A stretch of DNA of 10,616 nt from Aquiluna sp. (GCA_016780945.1 JADHKY010000031.1:1-10616), one strand, 5' to 3'; numbered from the stretch's first letter, positions 1 through 7,374 are shown. Numbers and translations are program-made. The notes: generated by a model from the letters alone, not told the origin.

Positions 1-1581
1 CTAGTAGACCTAGCCAAGCTGGAGCAAAGTTATTTTGAGCTGATCCCAGACCTGGCAGCAGCTGAGCAGTCAGTTGCCTTTGGAACCAGTGGCCACCGCG
101 GCAGCGCCCTAAGCACCTCCTTCAATGAGTGGCATATCCTCGCAATTACTCAGGCCATCGTCGATTACCGGGGAACTCAAGACATTCAGGGCCCTGTCTA
201 TGTTGGTAAGGACTCCCATGCGCTGAGCGCTCCCGCGGAGCAGTCAGTGCTCGAGGTGTTAGCCGGAAACAAGGTTCCCGCCTTTATCGCAACGGGCAAC
301 TTCACTCCGACACCTACCGTCTCCGTCGCAATCATCGACCACAACATGCAGCTACCTAGAAGCAGTAGCGCCCAGGCTGACGGCATCATCATCACCCCCA
401 GCCACAACCCACCTCAAGACGGCGGGATCAAATACAACCCGCCCCACGGCGGACCCAGCGACTCCGACGCAACCTCCTGGATCGCAAACAGAGCCAACGA
501 GCTAATCGCCTCAGGTCTTAGGGGGGTCAAGAGAGCAAAACCAAATGCCACAGGTTTTGACTATCGAGCTAACTACATAGGTCAGCTGGACCAGGTATTG
601 AACCTTGACCCAATTCGCGAGGCATCAGTTCGCATCGGTGCCGACCCGATGGGCGGAGCATCGGCCGAGTACTGGGGAGAAATCGCGGATCACTTTGGCC
701 TTGACCTAGTAGTCGTGAACGACAAGGTCGACCCCCAGTTTGGTTTTATGAGCCTGGACTGGGACGGCAAGATTCGAATGGACTGCTCCTCCGAGTATGC
801 AATGGCATCCCTGATTGCATCGAGGCACGACTACGACATCTCTACGGGCAATGACGCGGACGCGGACAGGCACGGCATTGTCACCGCCGACTCTGGCCTT
901 ATGAACCCAAACCATTTCCTCAGCGTCTCAATCGAATACCTCTTTCACCGCAGAGATGGCTGGGACGAGCACTCTGGCATCGGAAAAACGATGGTGTCCT
1001 CCTCCATGATCAATCTCGTGGCAGAGGACCTTGGACGAAAGTTGATCGAGGTTCCGGTTGGCTTCAAGTGGTTTGTTCCAGGACTTGTCTCAGGCGAAGT
1101 GGCCTTCGGTGGCGAGGAGAGTGCTGGAGCATCCTTCCTAAGAAAGGACGGTCAGCCCTGGTCAACGGACAAAGACGGGTTGATCATGTGTCTGCTCGCA
1201 GCCGAGATGGAAGCCGTAACTGGACTGAGCCCATCAGAGCGCTATGCAGAACTCACCAAGCGCCACGGCGAACCTCACTACAAACGTGTGGATGCTCCAG
1301 CCGATCTTGAGAAAAAGGCAAAGCTTTCGAAGCTTTCGGAGAAAGACGTCTCAGCGTCAGAGCTTGCAGGTGATGCCATCACAAACATCGAGACCAAGGC
1401 AAGTTCGGGTGGTGCACTGGGTGGAGTAAAGGTGTCGACCGAGAAGTCCTGGTTTGCGGCAAGGCCCTCGGGAACCGAGAACGTCTACAAAATATACGCG
1501 GAGTCCTTCACCGGCTCCGAGCACCTAGAGCAGGTTCTTGAGCAGGCTCAGTCGATTGTCGACTCAGCAATCTCTGGATAA
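1..1581 (+). CDS. pgm: alpha-D-glucose phosphate-specific phosphoglucomutase, 5' partial
   Basis: Interconverts glucose 1-phosphate and glucose 6-phosphate in the cytoplasm, linking glycogen and nucleotide-sugar synthesis to glycolysis. The reading frame is open from base 1, so the start lies left of the window; 526 codons are visible. By comparison with E. coli Pgm (about 546 aa) only some 15-20 N-terminal residues are missing. The signatures appear in order: GTSGHRGS near the N-terminus, the phosphoserine loop TPSHNP (catalytic Ser codon 400-402) followed by GGIKYNPP, the magnesium loop DADAD (codons 853-867) before RHG, the sugar-binding GGEESAGASF (from 1108), and the phosphate-binding ARPSGTE (from 1459). 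All key residues are present. The E. coli-type 'PSHNPPxDGGIKYNPP' form separates it from phosphomannomutase and GlmM. An in-frame GTG at 247 is internal and is not the true start. The last 34 bases overlap the convergent vanY-type gene. Confidence 0.97.
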   Translation, partial: LVDLAKLEQSYFELIPDLAAAEQSVAFGTSGHRGSALSTSFNEWHILAITQAIVDYRGTQDIQGPVYVGKDSHALSAPAEQSVLEVLAGNKVPAFIATGNFTPTPTVSVAIIDHNMQLPRSSSAQADGIIITPSHNPPQDGGIKYNPPHGGPSDSDATSWIANRANELIASGLRGVKRAKPNATGFDYRANYIGQLDQVLNLDPIREASVRIGADPMGGASAEYWGEIADHFGLDLVVVNDKVDPQFGFMSLDWDGKIRMDCSSEYAMASLIASRHDYDISTGNDADADRHGIVTADSGLMNPNHFLSVSIEYLFHRRDGWDEHSGIGKTMVSSSMINLVAEDLGRKLIEVPVGFKWFVPGLVSGEVAFGGEESAGASFLRKDGQPWSTDKDGLIMCLLAAEMEAVTGLSPSERYAELTKRHGEPHYKRVDAPADLEKKAKLSKLSEKDVSASELAGDAITNIETKASSGGALGGVKVSTEKSWFAARPSGTENVYKIYAESFTGSEHLEQVLEQAQSIVDSAISG

Positions 1582-2378
1582 TTTTCTGCTGCAGGGAAAC
1601 CCCAGAAATCCTCAAGTGTATGTATTCCATTATTGGCATACGTTCTTGCAATCTCTATTCCTACATAACGCAGGTGCCAAGGTTCATAGGTATAGCCAGT
1701 GATGGAAGTCGTATCGCGTTCGTACCTAACGATGTAGCCAAACTTCCATGAGTTCTCGGCTATCCACTTTCCGGCCACAGTGTCTCCGAAACACTGCATG
1801 ATTGCGCAGCCTTGGGCTGGAACCGAAACATCGACCGCGAGCCCGGTCTGGTGCTCTGAATGACCTGCCTTAGCACTTCGAACCAGAGCCTCAGCCTCCC
1901 CGTATTGGTCAACCTTGTCGACAAACAACTCGCGCTGGTATTCATAGGAGCGGTAGGCCGAGTTCACAAACATTTGGCCTGCGCCCTGGAATAGCATCTC
2001 GCTGGCCATCGCCTCGAGTGCGGTGGCGGCAACATCGCGAAGCTCAAGACCCCTTGAGTTATCAAGCGATTCTGAGGAGCTGATCTCTCGAACCTGTGGT
2101 TCGAAGTCCAGCGGCGAGAGTGGACGAAGTTTGTTCACCACAACCCACTCGCTTCCGGCAAAACCGGTTGCGAGTCTTGGGTAGAGGTAGTCAGTGAGCT
2201 CAAGGGTGGGGACAACCCAGCCGGCAAGCTCTCGCTGCTCGGCTCGCTCCTCTAGAAGTTCAAAGTTGGGCTGCCCAAAAGCTCCCTGGACTAACAGGGA
2301 TATTCCTACTGTTGCGGCAACGACAGGCGGCAGAAAGACAAAGCTGGCCCTGCGACGCACGGGAGTAGGATTGGGCAC
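1548..2378 (-). CDS. VanY-type D-alanyl-D-alanine carboxypeptidase (peptidase M15B)
   Basis: Predicted zinc DD-carboxypeptidase that removes the terminal D-Ala from peptidoglycan stem peptides outside the membrane. The protein has 276 aa. A basic N-terminus (RRR at 8-10) is followed by one hydrophobic segment (about 13-34), either a signal peptide or a membrane anchor. The catalytic domain occupies roughly 110-260. It shows SAYRSYEYQ (140-148), the zinc motif SEHQTGLAVD (174-183, ligands H176 and D183), and EPWH (232-235), with E232 as catalytic base and H235 as third zinc ligand. All M15B catalytic residues are intact. The start is GTG, chosen because a TANNNT box lies exactly six bases upstream and no in-frame alternative has a ribosome-binding site. 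No vanA/vanH/vanX partners are nearby, so housekeeping wall maturation is more likely than glycopeptide resistance. The 3' end lies within pgm. Confidence 0.92.
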   Translation of the reverse strand: MPNPTPVRRRASFVFLPPVVAATVGISLLVQGAFGQPNFELLEERAEQRELAGWVVPTLELTDYLYPRLATGFAGSEWVVVNKLRPLSPLDFEPQVREISSSESLDNSRGLELRDVAATALEAMASEMLFQGAGQMFVNSAYRSYEYQRELFVDKVDQYGEAEALVRSAKAGHSEHQTGLAVDVSVPAQGCAIMQCFGDTVAGKWIAENSWKFGYIVRYERDTTSITGYTYEPWHLRYVGIEIARTYANNGIHTLEDFWGFPAAENYPEIAESTID

Positions 2379-2384
2379 ACCTAA

Positions 2385-2390
2385 ACCCTA
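2385..2390 (-). promoter_or_regulatory. -10-like box for a leaderless vanY-type transcript
   Basis: On the minus strand TAGGGT fits TANNNT and is followed by exactly six bases and then the GTG start. That spacing would put the transcription start on the start codon itself. No clear -35 box is visible. Confidence 0.4.
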
Positions 2391-2396
2391 TTTCTT

Positions 2397-2400
2397 GGAG
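2397..2400 (+). promoter_or_regulatory. ribosome-binding site deciding the TTG start of the MFS gene
   Basis: GGAG lies five bases upstream of the TTG at 2406. The first in-frame ATG (2460) has no comparable site, so the TTG is preferred. A possible -10 box, TAGGAT at 2366-2371, lies inside the vanY-type coding region. Confidence 0.6.
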
Positions 2401-2405
2401 TTCTT

Positions 2406-4103
2406 TTGACTGCCAAATCCCGACGGGAAGCCGCGAAACTGGCAGCACAGTCCGGACAGATGAATCACCGCCAGATCGTGCTGGTGCTGATAGGGCTAAT
2501 GTCCGGAATGTTCCTCGCAGCGCTTGACCAGTCAGTTGTGTCCGCGGCCATGCGAACAATCGCGGATGACCTTGGCGGTTTGTCGCTGCAGGCCTGGGCT
2601 ACCACCGCCTACCTAATCACCTCCACTGTCTCGACTCCTATCTATGGAAAGCTCGGGGATATCTTTGGCCGAAGGCCAGTATTTATGGTCGCCATTGCAA
2701 TTTTCATCCTGGGTTCTTTCACAACCGGCTTTGCCAACACGATGGTGGAGCTTGCTGCTTACCGAGCCCTCCAGGGCATTGGGGCTGGCGGACTGTTCTC
2801 TTTGGCCCTGACAATCGTTGCCGACATCGTGCCACCCAGGGAGCGCGCTCGCTATCAGGGCATGTTCCTAGCGGTATTCGGCTCTTCCTCGCTGATGGGG
2901 CCAGTAATTGGTGGGACCCTCGCGGGTATCGATGAATTTCTGTTCGTAGAGGGCTGGCGCTGGATCTTCTTGATGAACCTGCCTATTGGTGCGGCATCTA
3001 TGTTCATGGTGATCACCTTCCTTCACGTGCCACACACTCCAAGGAAACAAAAGATTGACTGGTGGGGCGCTGCAGCAATCATCCTCGCCACAGTCCCACT
3101 GCTGCTCGTTGCCGAACAGGGCAGGGAGTGGGGCTGGGACTCACCACTAGCGATTGCGATGTATGTGGCAGGAGTGACCGGCATCATCTCCTTCATCCTC
3201 ATTGAGAGGAAAATGGGAGAGTCTGCTCTTATCCCGCTGCACATCTTCAAAAACAAGACCTTTGCAAGGACTCAGGTCCTAGGTTTCATCATCGGCATGG
3301 GAATGTTTGGCGGAATGATCATCATTCCGCTAATCATTCAGGTGGTCTACGGGGTGAGCCCAACAATGACCGGACTGATGATGTTGCCAATGGTTCTTGG
3401 CATGATGACCGCGACAATCACCGCAGGAAGAGTCACGGCCAAGACGGGTAAGTATCGCTTCTTCTTCAACACCGGAACCGCCACCCTATTCTTTGGATAC
3501 CTATATATGGTGCTCATGCTCAAGGCCGACACCCCACTCTGGGTGGTAGCAATCGGGATGATCATGGTTGGCCTCGGCCTTGGCCAGCTGATGCAAACCA
3601 CAATGGTTGCTTCTCAGAACGCAGTGGAAGCAAGAAACATTGGTGTCGCAACGTCAACCGCCACCTTCTTCAGGCAGATGGGTGGAACGCTAGGTGTTGC
3701 CATCTTCATGTCCATGCTTTTCTCTCAAGTCACCGAGAAAATTGTCGATGCGTTCCGACGTCCGGAGGTAGCAACTGGAATCGCGGAAGCGCTGGGTGAT
3801 GCCTCTGTTTCTGCTAACCCCGTGAACTCGGAGATACTTGGGATCCTTCAGAGTGGCGGCTCTGCCGCAGCCGATGTCACCAACGACTCCAGCTTCCTGA
3901 TTGGGGCTGACGAGCGCCTGACCCTCCCGTTCCGTATTGGCTTTGTCGAGTCATCACTCAATGTCTTCCTAACCGCGGGCATCATCATCGGAATTGGATT
4001 TGTCATTAGTTGGTTTATCAAGGAGATTCCACTTAGGAACAAAAGTGCATCTGAGGAAGCAGCCGATGAGGCAGCTCTGAAGAGGCAAGCAGAATCCCTA
4101 TAA
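2406..4103 (+). CDS. DHA2-family MFS drug/metabolite:proton antiporter (14 TM)
   Basis: Predicted cytoplasmic-membrane exporter of the EmrB/QacA (DHA2) group, driven by proton antiport. It has 565 aa from a TTG start, the usual length for 14-helix members. The N-terminus (1-23) is short and basic. Helix 1 ends in LDQSVVSAAM with the conserved Asp (D41). Motif A is GKLGDIFGRRP (81-91). Motif B is R120 with LQGIGAGG, and the antiporter motif C is the Gly-rich stretch 159-170 ending GPVIGG. A long polar loop before the last helix and a charged cytoplasmic tail are typical of the family. The substrate cannot be read from sequence. It diverges from the vanY-type gene across 27 bp. Its stop codon lies inside the TATAAT of the downstream thiamine operon. 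A thiamine-related role is conceivable from position, but it lies upstream of the riboswitch and is therefore not under its control. Confidence 0.92.
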   Translation: MTAKSRREAAKLAAQSGQMNHRQIVLVLIGLMSGMFLAALDQSVVSAAMRTIADDLGGLSLQAWATTAYLITSTVSTPIYGKLGDIFGRRPVFMVAIAIFILGSFTTGFANTMVELAAYRALQGIGAGGLFSLALTIVADIVPPRERARYQGMFLAVFGSSSLMGPVIGGTLAGIDEFLFVEGWRWIFLMNLPIGAASMFMVITFLHVPHTPRKQKIDWWGAAAIILATVPLLLVAEQGREWGWDSPLAIAMYVAGVTGIISFILIERKMGESALIPLHIFKNKTFARTQVLGFIIGMGMFGGMIIIPLIIQVVYGVSPTMTGLMMLPMVLGMMTATITAGRVTAKTGKYRFFFNTGTATLFFGYLYMVLMLKADTPLWVVAIGMIMVGLGLGQLMQTTMVASQNAVEARNIGVATSTATFFRQMGGTLGVAIFMSMLFSQVTEKIVDAFRRPEVATGIAEALGDASVSANPVNSEILGILQSGGSAAADVTNDSSFLIGADERLTLPFRIGFVESSLNVFLTAGIIIGIGFVISWFIKEIPLRNKSASEEAADEAALKRQAESL

Positions 4104-4104
4104 T
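4099..4104 (+). promoter_or_regulatory. consensus -10 box for the thiamine operon
   Basis: A perfect TATAAT overlaps the TAA stop of the MFS gene (4101-4103). Transcription would begin near 4111, directly at the TPP riboswitch. The -35 region near 4076-4081 is a poor match, which is common in actinobacteria. Confidence 0.65.
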
Positions 4105-4110
4105 CAAATA

Positions 4111-4200
4111 AACCACGGGAGTCCGGTAGTACCGGTCTGAGAGGAAGACTGTAAGTCTTCGACCGTCAAACCTGATCTGGGTAATGCCAGCGCAGGGAGA
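4111..4200 (+). ncRNA. TPP riboswitch (THI element) aptamer
   Basis: The conserved core is present in order: ACGGGAG at 4115-4121, CTGAGA at 4137-4142, ACCTGATCTGG at 4170-4180, TAATGCCAGCG from 4182, and CAGGGA at 4193-4198. Visible pairings are P2 (ACGG 4115-4118 with CCGT 4163-4166), P3 (CCGG 4123-4126 with CCGG 4132-4135), an accessory hairpin (GAAGACT 4144-4150 with AGTCTTC 4154-4160), P4 (CCTG 4171-4174 with CAGG 4193-4196) and P5 (CTGG 4177-4180 with CCAG 4187-4190). It binds thiamine pyrophosphate in the mRNA leader and normally switches off thiamine synthesis or uptake genes. A closing P1 stem is not obvious here, which is somewhat unusual. Confidence 0.95.
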
Positions 4201-4210
4201 CCTCAATCCC

Positions 4211-4231
4211 GTGCCTACAAACGAAAGGCAC
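4211..4231 (+). promoter_or_regulatory. riboswitch expression platform: hairpin masking the thiB ribosome-binding site
   Basis: GTGCC (4211-4215) pairs perfectly with GGCAC (4227-4231) around an 11-base loop. This captures the GG of the thiB ribosome-binding site GAAAGG (4223-4228). The 5' arm overlaps TCCCGTG (4207-4213), which is a perfect 7-base complement of CACGGGA (4114-4120) at the head of the aptamer. The two pairings are mutually exclusive, which gives a translational on/off switch. There is no T-run, so transcription termination is unlikely. Confidence 0.6.
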
Positions 4232-4234
4232 GAC

Positions 4235-5185
4235 ATGAAAAAGAAAATCGCACTTCTAGCGACAGCAGTGATGGCACTTACGGGCTGCGCCCAAACCCCA
4301 GACACGGTAAGGCTCGCAGCCCACGACTCATTCGCAATTTCCGATGAGCTCATCCAAAGCTTTGAAGAGCAAAGTGGCTTTGAGCTCGAGATAGTCAGAC
4401 TGGGCGACACCGGATCGCTCACCAATCAACTATCCCTAACGAAGAATGCCCCAATCGCCGACGTCGTCTTCGGAATCGACAACACCTTCCAATCGCTTGC
4501 CATCGAAAGCGGTATCGCTCAGGGGGACTGGGCTGCAATCGACTACTCAGACGTCTGCTTCAACTACGACATCTCCTATTTTGAACAGGCCGACCTGACG
4601 CCACCTAGCAGTTGGCGCGACCTGATTGACCCGAAATACGAAGGGCTCACAGTTGTCACAAACCCAAGGCTCTCCTCACCGGGACTTGCCTTCCTAGCCA
4701 CCACCTTCGCAGGCTTCGAGACCAACGCTGAGGTTTTCGAATACTGGCGGGGCCTGAGAGACAACAAGGTAAAGGTTGCAGGCAGTTGGGAAGATGCCTA
4801 CTTCGTGGACTTCACCCGCTACGGCGGTGAGAAGCCAATCGTGCTGAGCTATGCGAGCTCGCCGGCCGCAGAGGTGGTCGATGGTGAGGCGCAAACCGCC
4901 GCACTGCGAAACGAATGCTTCCGACAGACGGAGTATGCCGCAGTCCTGACAAACTCACCAAACCCTGGGGGAGCCAAGCAGTTCGTCGACTTCTTGACAT
5001 CGGAGACGTTCCAGGCATCGGTTGCCGAGGCAATGTACGTTTACCCAGCTGTTACGGGTGTTGAGGTTCCTAGAGCCTGGGCAGAGCATGCCAAGCCAGC
5101 CACTAGCGTCCTAGGCGAAGACTTGGACTTTGCTGCTAATCGGGAGCGTTGGCTTAAGGATTGGTCAGACGTATTTGACAACTAG
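4235..5185 (+). CDS. thiB: thiamine ABC transporter substrate-binding lipoprotein
   Basis: Captures thiamine or its phosphates outside the membrane and delivers them to ThiP. The protein has 316 aa. The ATG at 4235 is chosen because GAAAGG lies six bases upstream and it yields a classic lipoprotein signal, MKKK then a hydrophobic stretch then LTGC, with the lipidated Cys at 18. An upstream in-frame ATG at 4184 lies inside the conserved riboswitch core and is discarded. ThiB-family features are HDSFA (30-34), ADVVFGIDN (75-83), a PRLSSPGLAF stretch, VAGSWEDAY, VLSYASSPAAEV and a C-terminal MYVYPA. Thiamine specificity is supported by both these motifs and the TPP riboswitch. The segment between the FGIDN motif and DYSDVCFNYD seems some 15-20 residues shorter than I recall for E. 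coli ThiB. The 3' end overlaps thiP. Confidence 0.93.
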   Translation: MKKKIALLATAVMALTGCAQTPDTVRLAAHDSFAISDELIQSFEEQSGFELEIVRLGDTGSLTNQLSLTKNAPIADVVFGIDNTFQSLAIESGIAQGDWAAIDYSDVCFNYDISYFEQADLTPPSSWRDLIDPKYEGLTVVTNPRLSSPGLAFLATTFAGFETNAEVFEYWRGLRDNKVKVAGSWEDAYFVDFTRYGGEKPIVLSYASSPAAEVVDGEAQTAALRNECFRQTEYAAVLTNSPNPGGAKQFVDFLTSETFQASVAEAMYVYPAVTGVEVPRAWAEHAKPATSVLGEDLDFAANRERWLKDWSDVFDN

Positions 5186-6575
5186 CCTTGAGCTGCTGGC
5201 CACAACCGCATTCATTGCGGTTGTGAGCTCTGCAATCTCTTTGATTCTTGGCTATCCAGTTGGCAATTTCTTAGCGACTCTAGGAGCTAAATCAAGAGGG
5301 TTCCTAGGAGCCCTCTTGGTCCTCCCCTTTCTATTGCCTCCATTTCTTATTGGCATAACCCTTCTGCCACTTCGAGGTGACGACTTCGATTCCAATTTAG
5401 GAATACTTCTCATAATTTGCGCTCACGTGGTCATGAATGTTGGCTTCGTTGCGCGCATCGTGGCCTCATCTCAGTTGCCGCTGGAGCAGCTTGAAGCCGC
5501 CCGGTTAGATGGTGCGAGCAACTTCCTAGTTCGGCTTCGTGTGTCTCTACCTCAGCAAAGAGCGGCTCTAGCTGCTGCTGGTTTATTGATCGCCCTCTAT
5601 AGCGCAACGAGTTATGGCCTTGTCACCTCTCTTGGCCAGGGCGTCGTTGCCACCCTCGAGACCGAGATAGCAATCTCTTCGCTTAGGGACCTAGACCTAA
5701 GTCGCTCCTTCGTTCTCGCTTTGCTGCAGACCCTGCTCACGCTGACTTTGTTTGTCTTCGCCCAACGAGCGGGTGCTAAGCCAACCCCTGTATTTGGTGA
5801 GGTGCCCTCCAGCCTCCCCAGCAGATTGGGAGCTGTGCTGGCTTTGCTGTTTGTCTTGGCGATTGGCTCGATTATCTGGAACATCGCCGGTCGGGCGCTG
5901 AGCCTAAACGGCGGACTGTTTGAGAACCTTGCAAGCCTTGGAACCAAGGGTGCAAGAGAGATACTCAACCTGACAGTTTTGGAAGCAGGTGCGAACTCAC
6001 TGAGAAATATGGTTGTCGCAAGTCTCATTGTCTTGCCTCTTGCTTGGATTGCTGCCGGGAGACCAAGATCATCACTGCTCTACGTTCTACCGATTGGGAT
6101 ATCTCCGGTGGTGCTGGGACTGGGGTTTCTGATCCTCAGCGGCTACCTACCCAGGGACCTAAGTGGCTGGTGGCTTGTTCCACTGGTGCAGTCGATCTTC
6201 TTGTTCCCGCTCGCCTACCAAATCATTAGGCCAGCCCGGTTAGGTATGAGCCGCGAAATCCTAGAGGCTGCCCAGATGGATGGTGCAACGAAGCTGAGGG
6301 TGTTTGGCAGCATCGAAGGCCCTATTTTGGCAAGACCCCTTGCAGCTGCAGCTGCATTTGTTTCGCTGGCATCGCTTGGTGAATTTGGTGCGGCAAGTTT
6401 CCTGGCAACCGGGTCCGGCGCCACCTTGCCGCTGGTTATCTTTAGGTTGGCCTCAAGACCTGGAGAGGAGAATTTAGGGATGGCGATGACTGCGGCAATG
6501 CTCTTTGTCTTATTGGCGCTAGTAGTCGTGCTGCTTATTTCTCGAGAATCTCAAACTCCAGACCGCGAGCGCTAA
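5130..6575 (+). CDS. thiP: thiamine ABC transporter permease, two fused BPD domains
   Basis: Membrane channel of the thiamine importer. It has 481 aa from the TTG at 5130, with about a dozen hydrophobic segments. Two copies of the ATPase-docking EAA loop show that two permease domains are fused: EAARLDGASN from residue 122 and EAAQMDGATK from residue 379, each with the conserved Gly. It follows thiB in the same operon and overlaps it. The start is uncertain. TTG 5130 gives a 56-bp overlap with thiB. TTG 5175 gives an 11-bp overlap and still leaves the first helix intact. Neither has a convincing ribosome-binding site, so coupling to thiB translation is likely. Fe3+-type permeases share this architecture, but the riboswitch and thiB favour thiamine. 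The partner ATPase gene thiQ, which usually follows, is missing; the last 41 bases overlap the convergent methyltransferase gene. Confidence 0.92.
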   Translation: MLLIGSVGLRIGQTYLTTSLELLATTAFIAVVSSAISLILGYPVGNFLATLGAKSRGFLGALLVLPFLLPPFLIGITLLPLRGDDFDSNLGILLIICAHVVMNVGFVARIVASSQLPLEQLEAARLDGASNFLVRLRVSLPQQRAALAAAGLLIALYSATSYGLVTSLGQGVVATLETEIAISSLRDLDLSRSFVLALLQTLLTLTLFVFAQRAGAKPTPVFGEVPSSLPSRLGAVLALLFVLAIGSIIWNIAGRALSLNGGLFENLASLGTKGAREILNLTVLEAGANSLRNMVVASLIVLPLAWIAAGRPRSSLLYVLPIGISPVVLGLGFLILSGYLPRDLSGWWLVPLVQSIFLFPLAYQIIRPARLGMSREILEAAQMDGATKLRVFGSIEGPILARPLAAAAAFVSLASLGEFGAASFLATGSGATLPLVIFRLASRPGEENLGMAMTAAMLFVLLALVVVLLISRESQTPDRER

Positions 6576-7374
6576 GTCTTTTTGTGATCGTGTTTATGGC
6601 GTCCTTTGAGCTATCGATGAGCGTGAATATTCGTCCAAGCTCTCCCGCGACGGCACCTGTGGTGCCGCTGCCGGCAAAGAAATCTAAGACTCGGTCTGAC
6701 TCCCTAGAGCTCGCCTGAATAATCCTGCGAAGAATGCCCTCGGGTTTTTGGGTTGGGTATCCAGTCTTCTCCTTCCCGGTTGGGGAGACGATGGTGTGCC
6801 ACCAAACATCGGTAGGTAGCTTGCCTAGCTCGGCTTTTTCCTTAGTCACAAGCCCAGGTGCCATATATGGCTCCCGGTCCACCGTCTTAGAGTCGAAAAA
6901 GTAGTTCTTTGGGTCTTTGACATAAACCAAGATGGTGTCGTGCTTTGATGGCCAGCGAGACTTGGATTTACCCCCGTAGTCATAGGCCCAGATGATCTCG
7001 TTGAGAAAACACTCCCTGCCAAACAGCCCGTCCAGTAACACCTTCGCGTAGTGAGCCTCGCGGTAGTCAAGGTGCAGGTAGAGCGTTCCACTTTGGGTCA
7101 GCAGCCGCTTTGCCTCCAAAAGCCTTGGTTCAAGAAACTCCCAGTAGTCAGCGAAGCTGTCGTCATAACTCAAGGCACTCTGCGCTATTTGCTCGTATCT
7201 CTTTCCAGCAAAACCCACCGAGCCACTTTCAGACTGCCTCGAGGTTCGAGTAGTTCGCTCTTGCTCGCGTCCAGTATTGAACGGCGGGTCGATGTAGATC
7301 AGCTGGATGGAGGCATCGGGAAGGCTGCGCAGAACAGGTAGGTTGTCTGATAGATAGACCTGATTACCATTCAC
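6535..7374 (-). CDS. site-specific DNA amino-methyltransferase (N6-A or N4-C, beta class)
   Basis: Transfers a methyl group from S-adenosylmethionine to an exocyclic amino group in DNA. The protein has 279 aa. The catalytic motif IV DPPF (29-32, within IYIDPPFNTGR) precedes the cofactor-binding motif I DFFAGSGTTG (231-240), the order of the beta class (HinfI/CcrM/MboII-like). A YPTQKP motif (206-211) sits just before motif I, as expected. Residues of roughly 120-200 (WAYDYGGKSKSRWPSKHD and after) probably include target recognition. No restriction endonuclease or Type III res gene adjoins it, so it looks like an orphan methyltransferase; the recognition sequence cannot be predicted. The GTG start has no ribosome-binding site but lies six bases behind TAACCT, suggesting a leaderless mRNA. 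It diverges from the GNAT gene across 17 bp and its 3' end lies in thiP. Confidence 0.92.
   Translation of the reverse strand: MNGNQVYLSDNLPVLRSLPDASIQLIYIDPPFNTGREQERTTRTSRQSESGSVGFAGKRYEQIAQSALSYDDSFADYWEFLEPRLLEAKRLLTQSGTLYLHLDYREAHYAKVLLDGLFGRECFLNEIIWAYDYGGKSKSRWPSKHDTILVYVKDPKNYFFDSKTVDREPYMAPGLVTKEKAELGKLPTDVWWHTIVSPTGKEKTGYPTQKPEGILRRIIQASSRESDRVLDFFAGSGTTGAVAGELGRIFTLIDSSKDAINTITKRLSARGLEFEILEK
7343..7370 (+). promoter_or_regulatory. possible promoter for the GNAT gene
   Basis: TTGTCT (7343-7348), a 16-base spacer and TACCAT (7365-7370) resemble -35 and -10 boxes and would start transcription close to the ribosome-binding site. The whole element lies in the 5' coding end of the methyltransferase gene on the other strand. 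Confidence 0.35.

Noticed and set aside
247..249. GTG as the start of phosphoglucomutase
   Set aside because: The frame stays open to base 1 and the upstream part contains the family motif GTSGHRG, so the GTG is internal.
1321..1338. Tandem 9-base repeat AAGCTTTCG x2 in pgm
   Set aside because: It encodes the conserved KLSKLSE-like stretch also present in E. coli Pgm; coincidental.
1068..1429. Two short plus-strand open frames inside pgm
   Set aside because: Out-of-frame shadows within a highly conserved enzyme.
1548..2378. Vancomycin-resistance vanY
   Set aside because: No other van genes or regulators are nearby; M15B carboxypeptidases are common wall enzymes in actinobacteria.
4184..4234. 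Upstream in-frame ATG that would extend ThiB by 17 residues
   Set aside because: It lies in the invariant TAATGCCAG of the riboswitch. It would destroy the lipoprotein signal, whereas the ATG at 4235 has a good ribosome-binding site.
4033..4425. 130-codon minus-strand open frame across the riboswitch
   Set aside because: It is antisense to the MFS end, the riboswitch and thiB, with no recognisable motif and no start signal.
5612..6028. 138-codon minus-strand open frame inside thiP
   Set aside because: Shadow of the thiP coding frame; it resembles no family and has no ribosome-binding site.
6535..7374. Type III restriction Mod subunit
   Set aside because: Too short for Mod (usually over 500 aa) and no res gene is adjacent.
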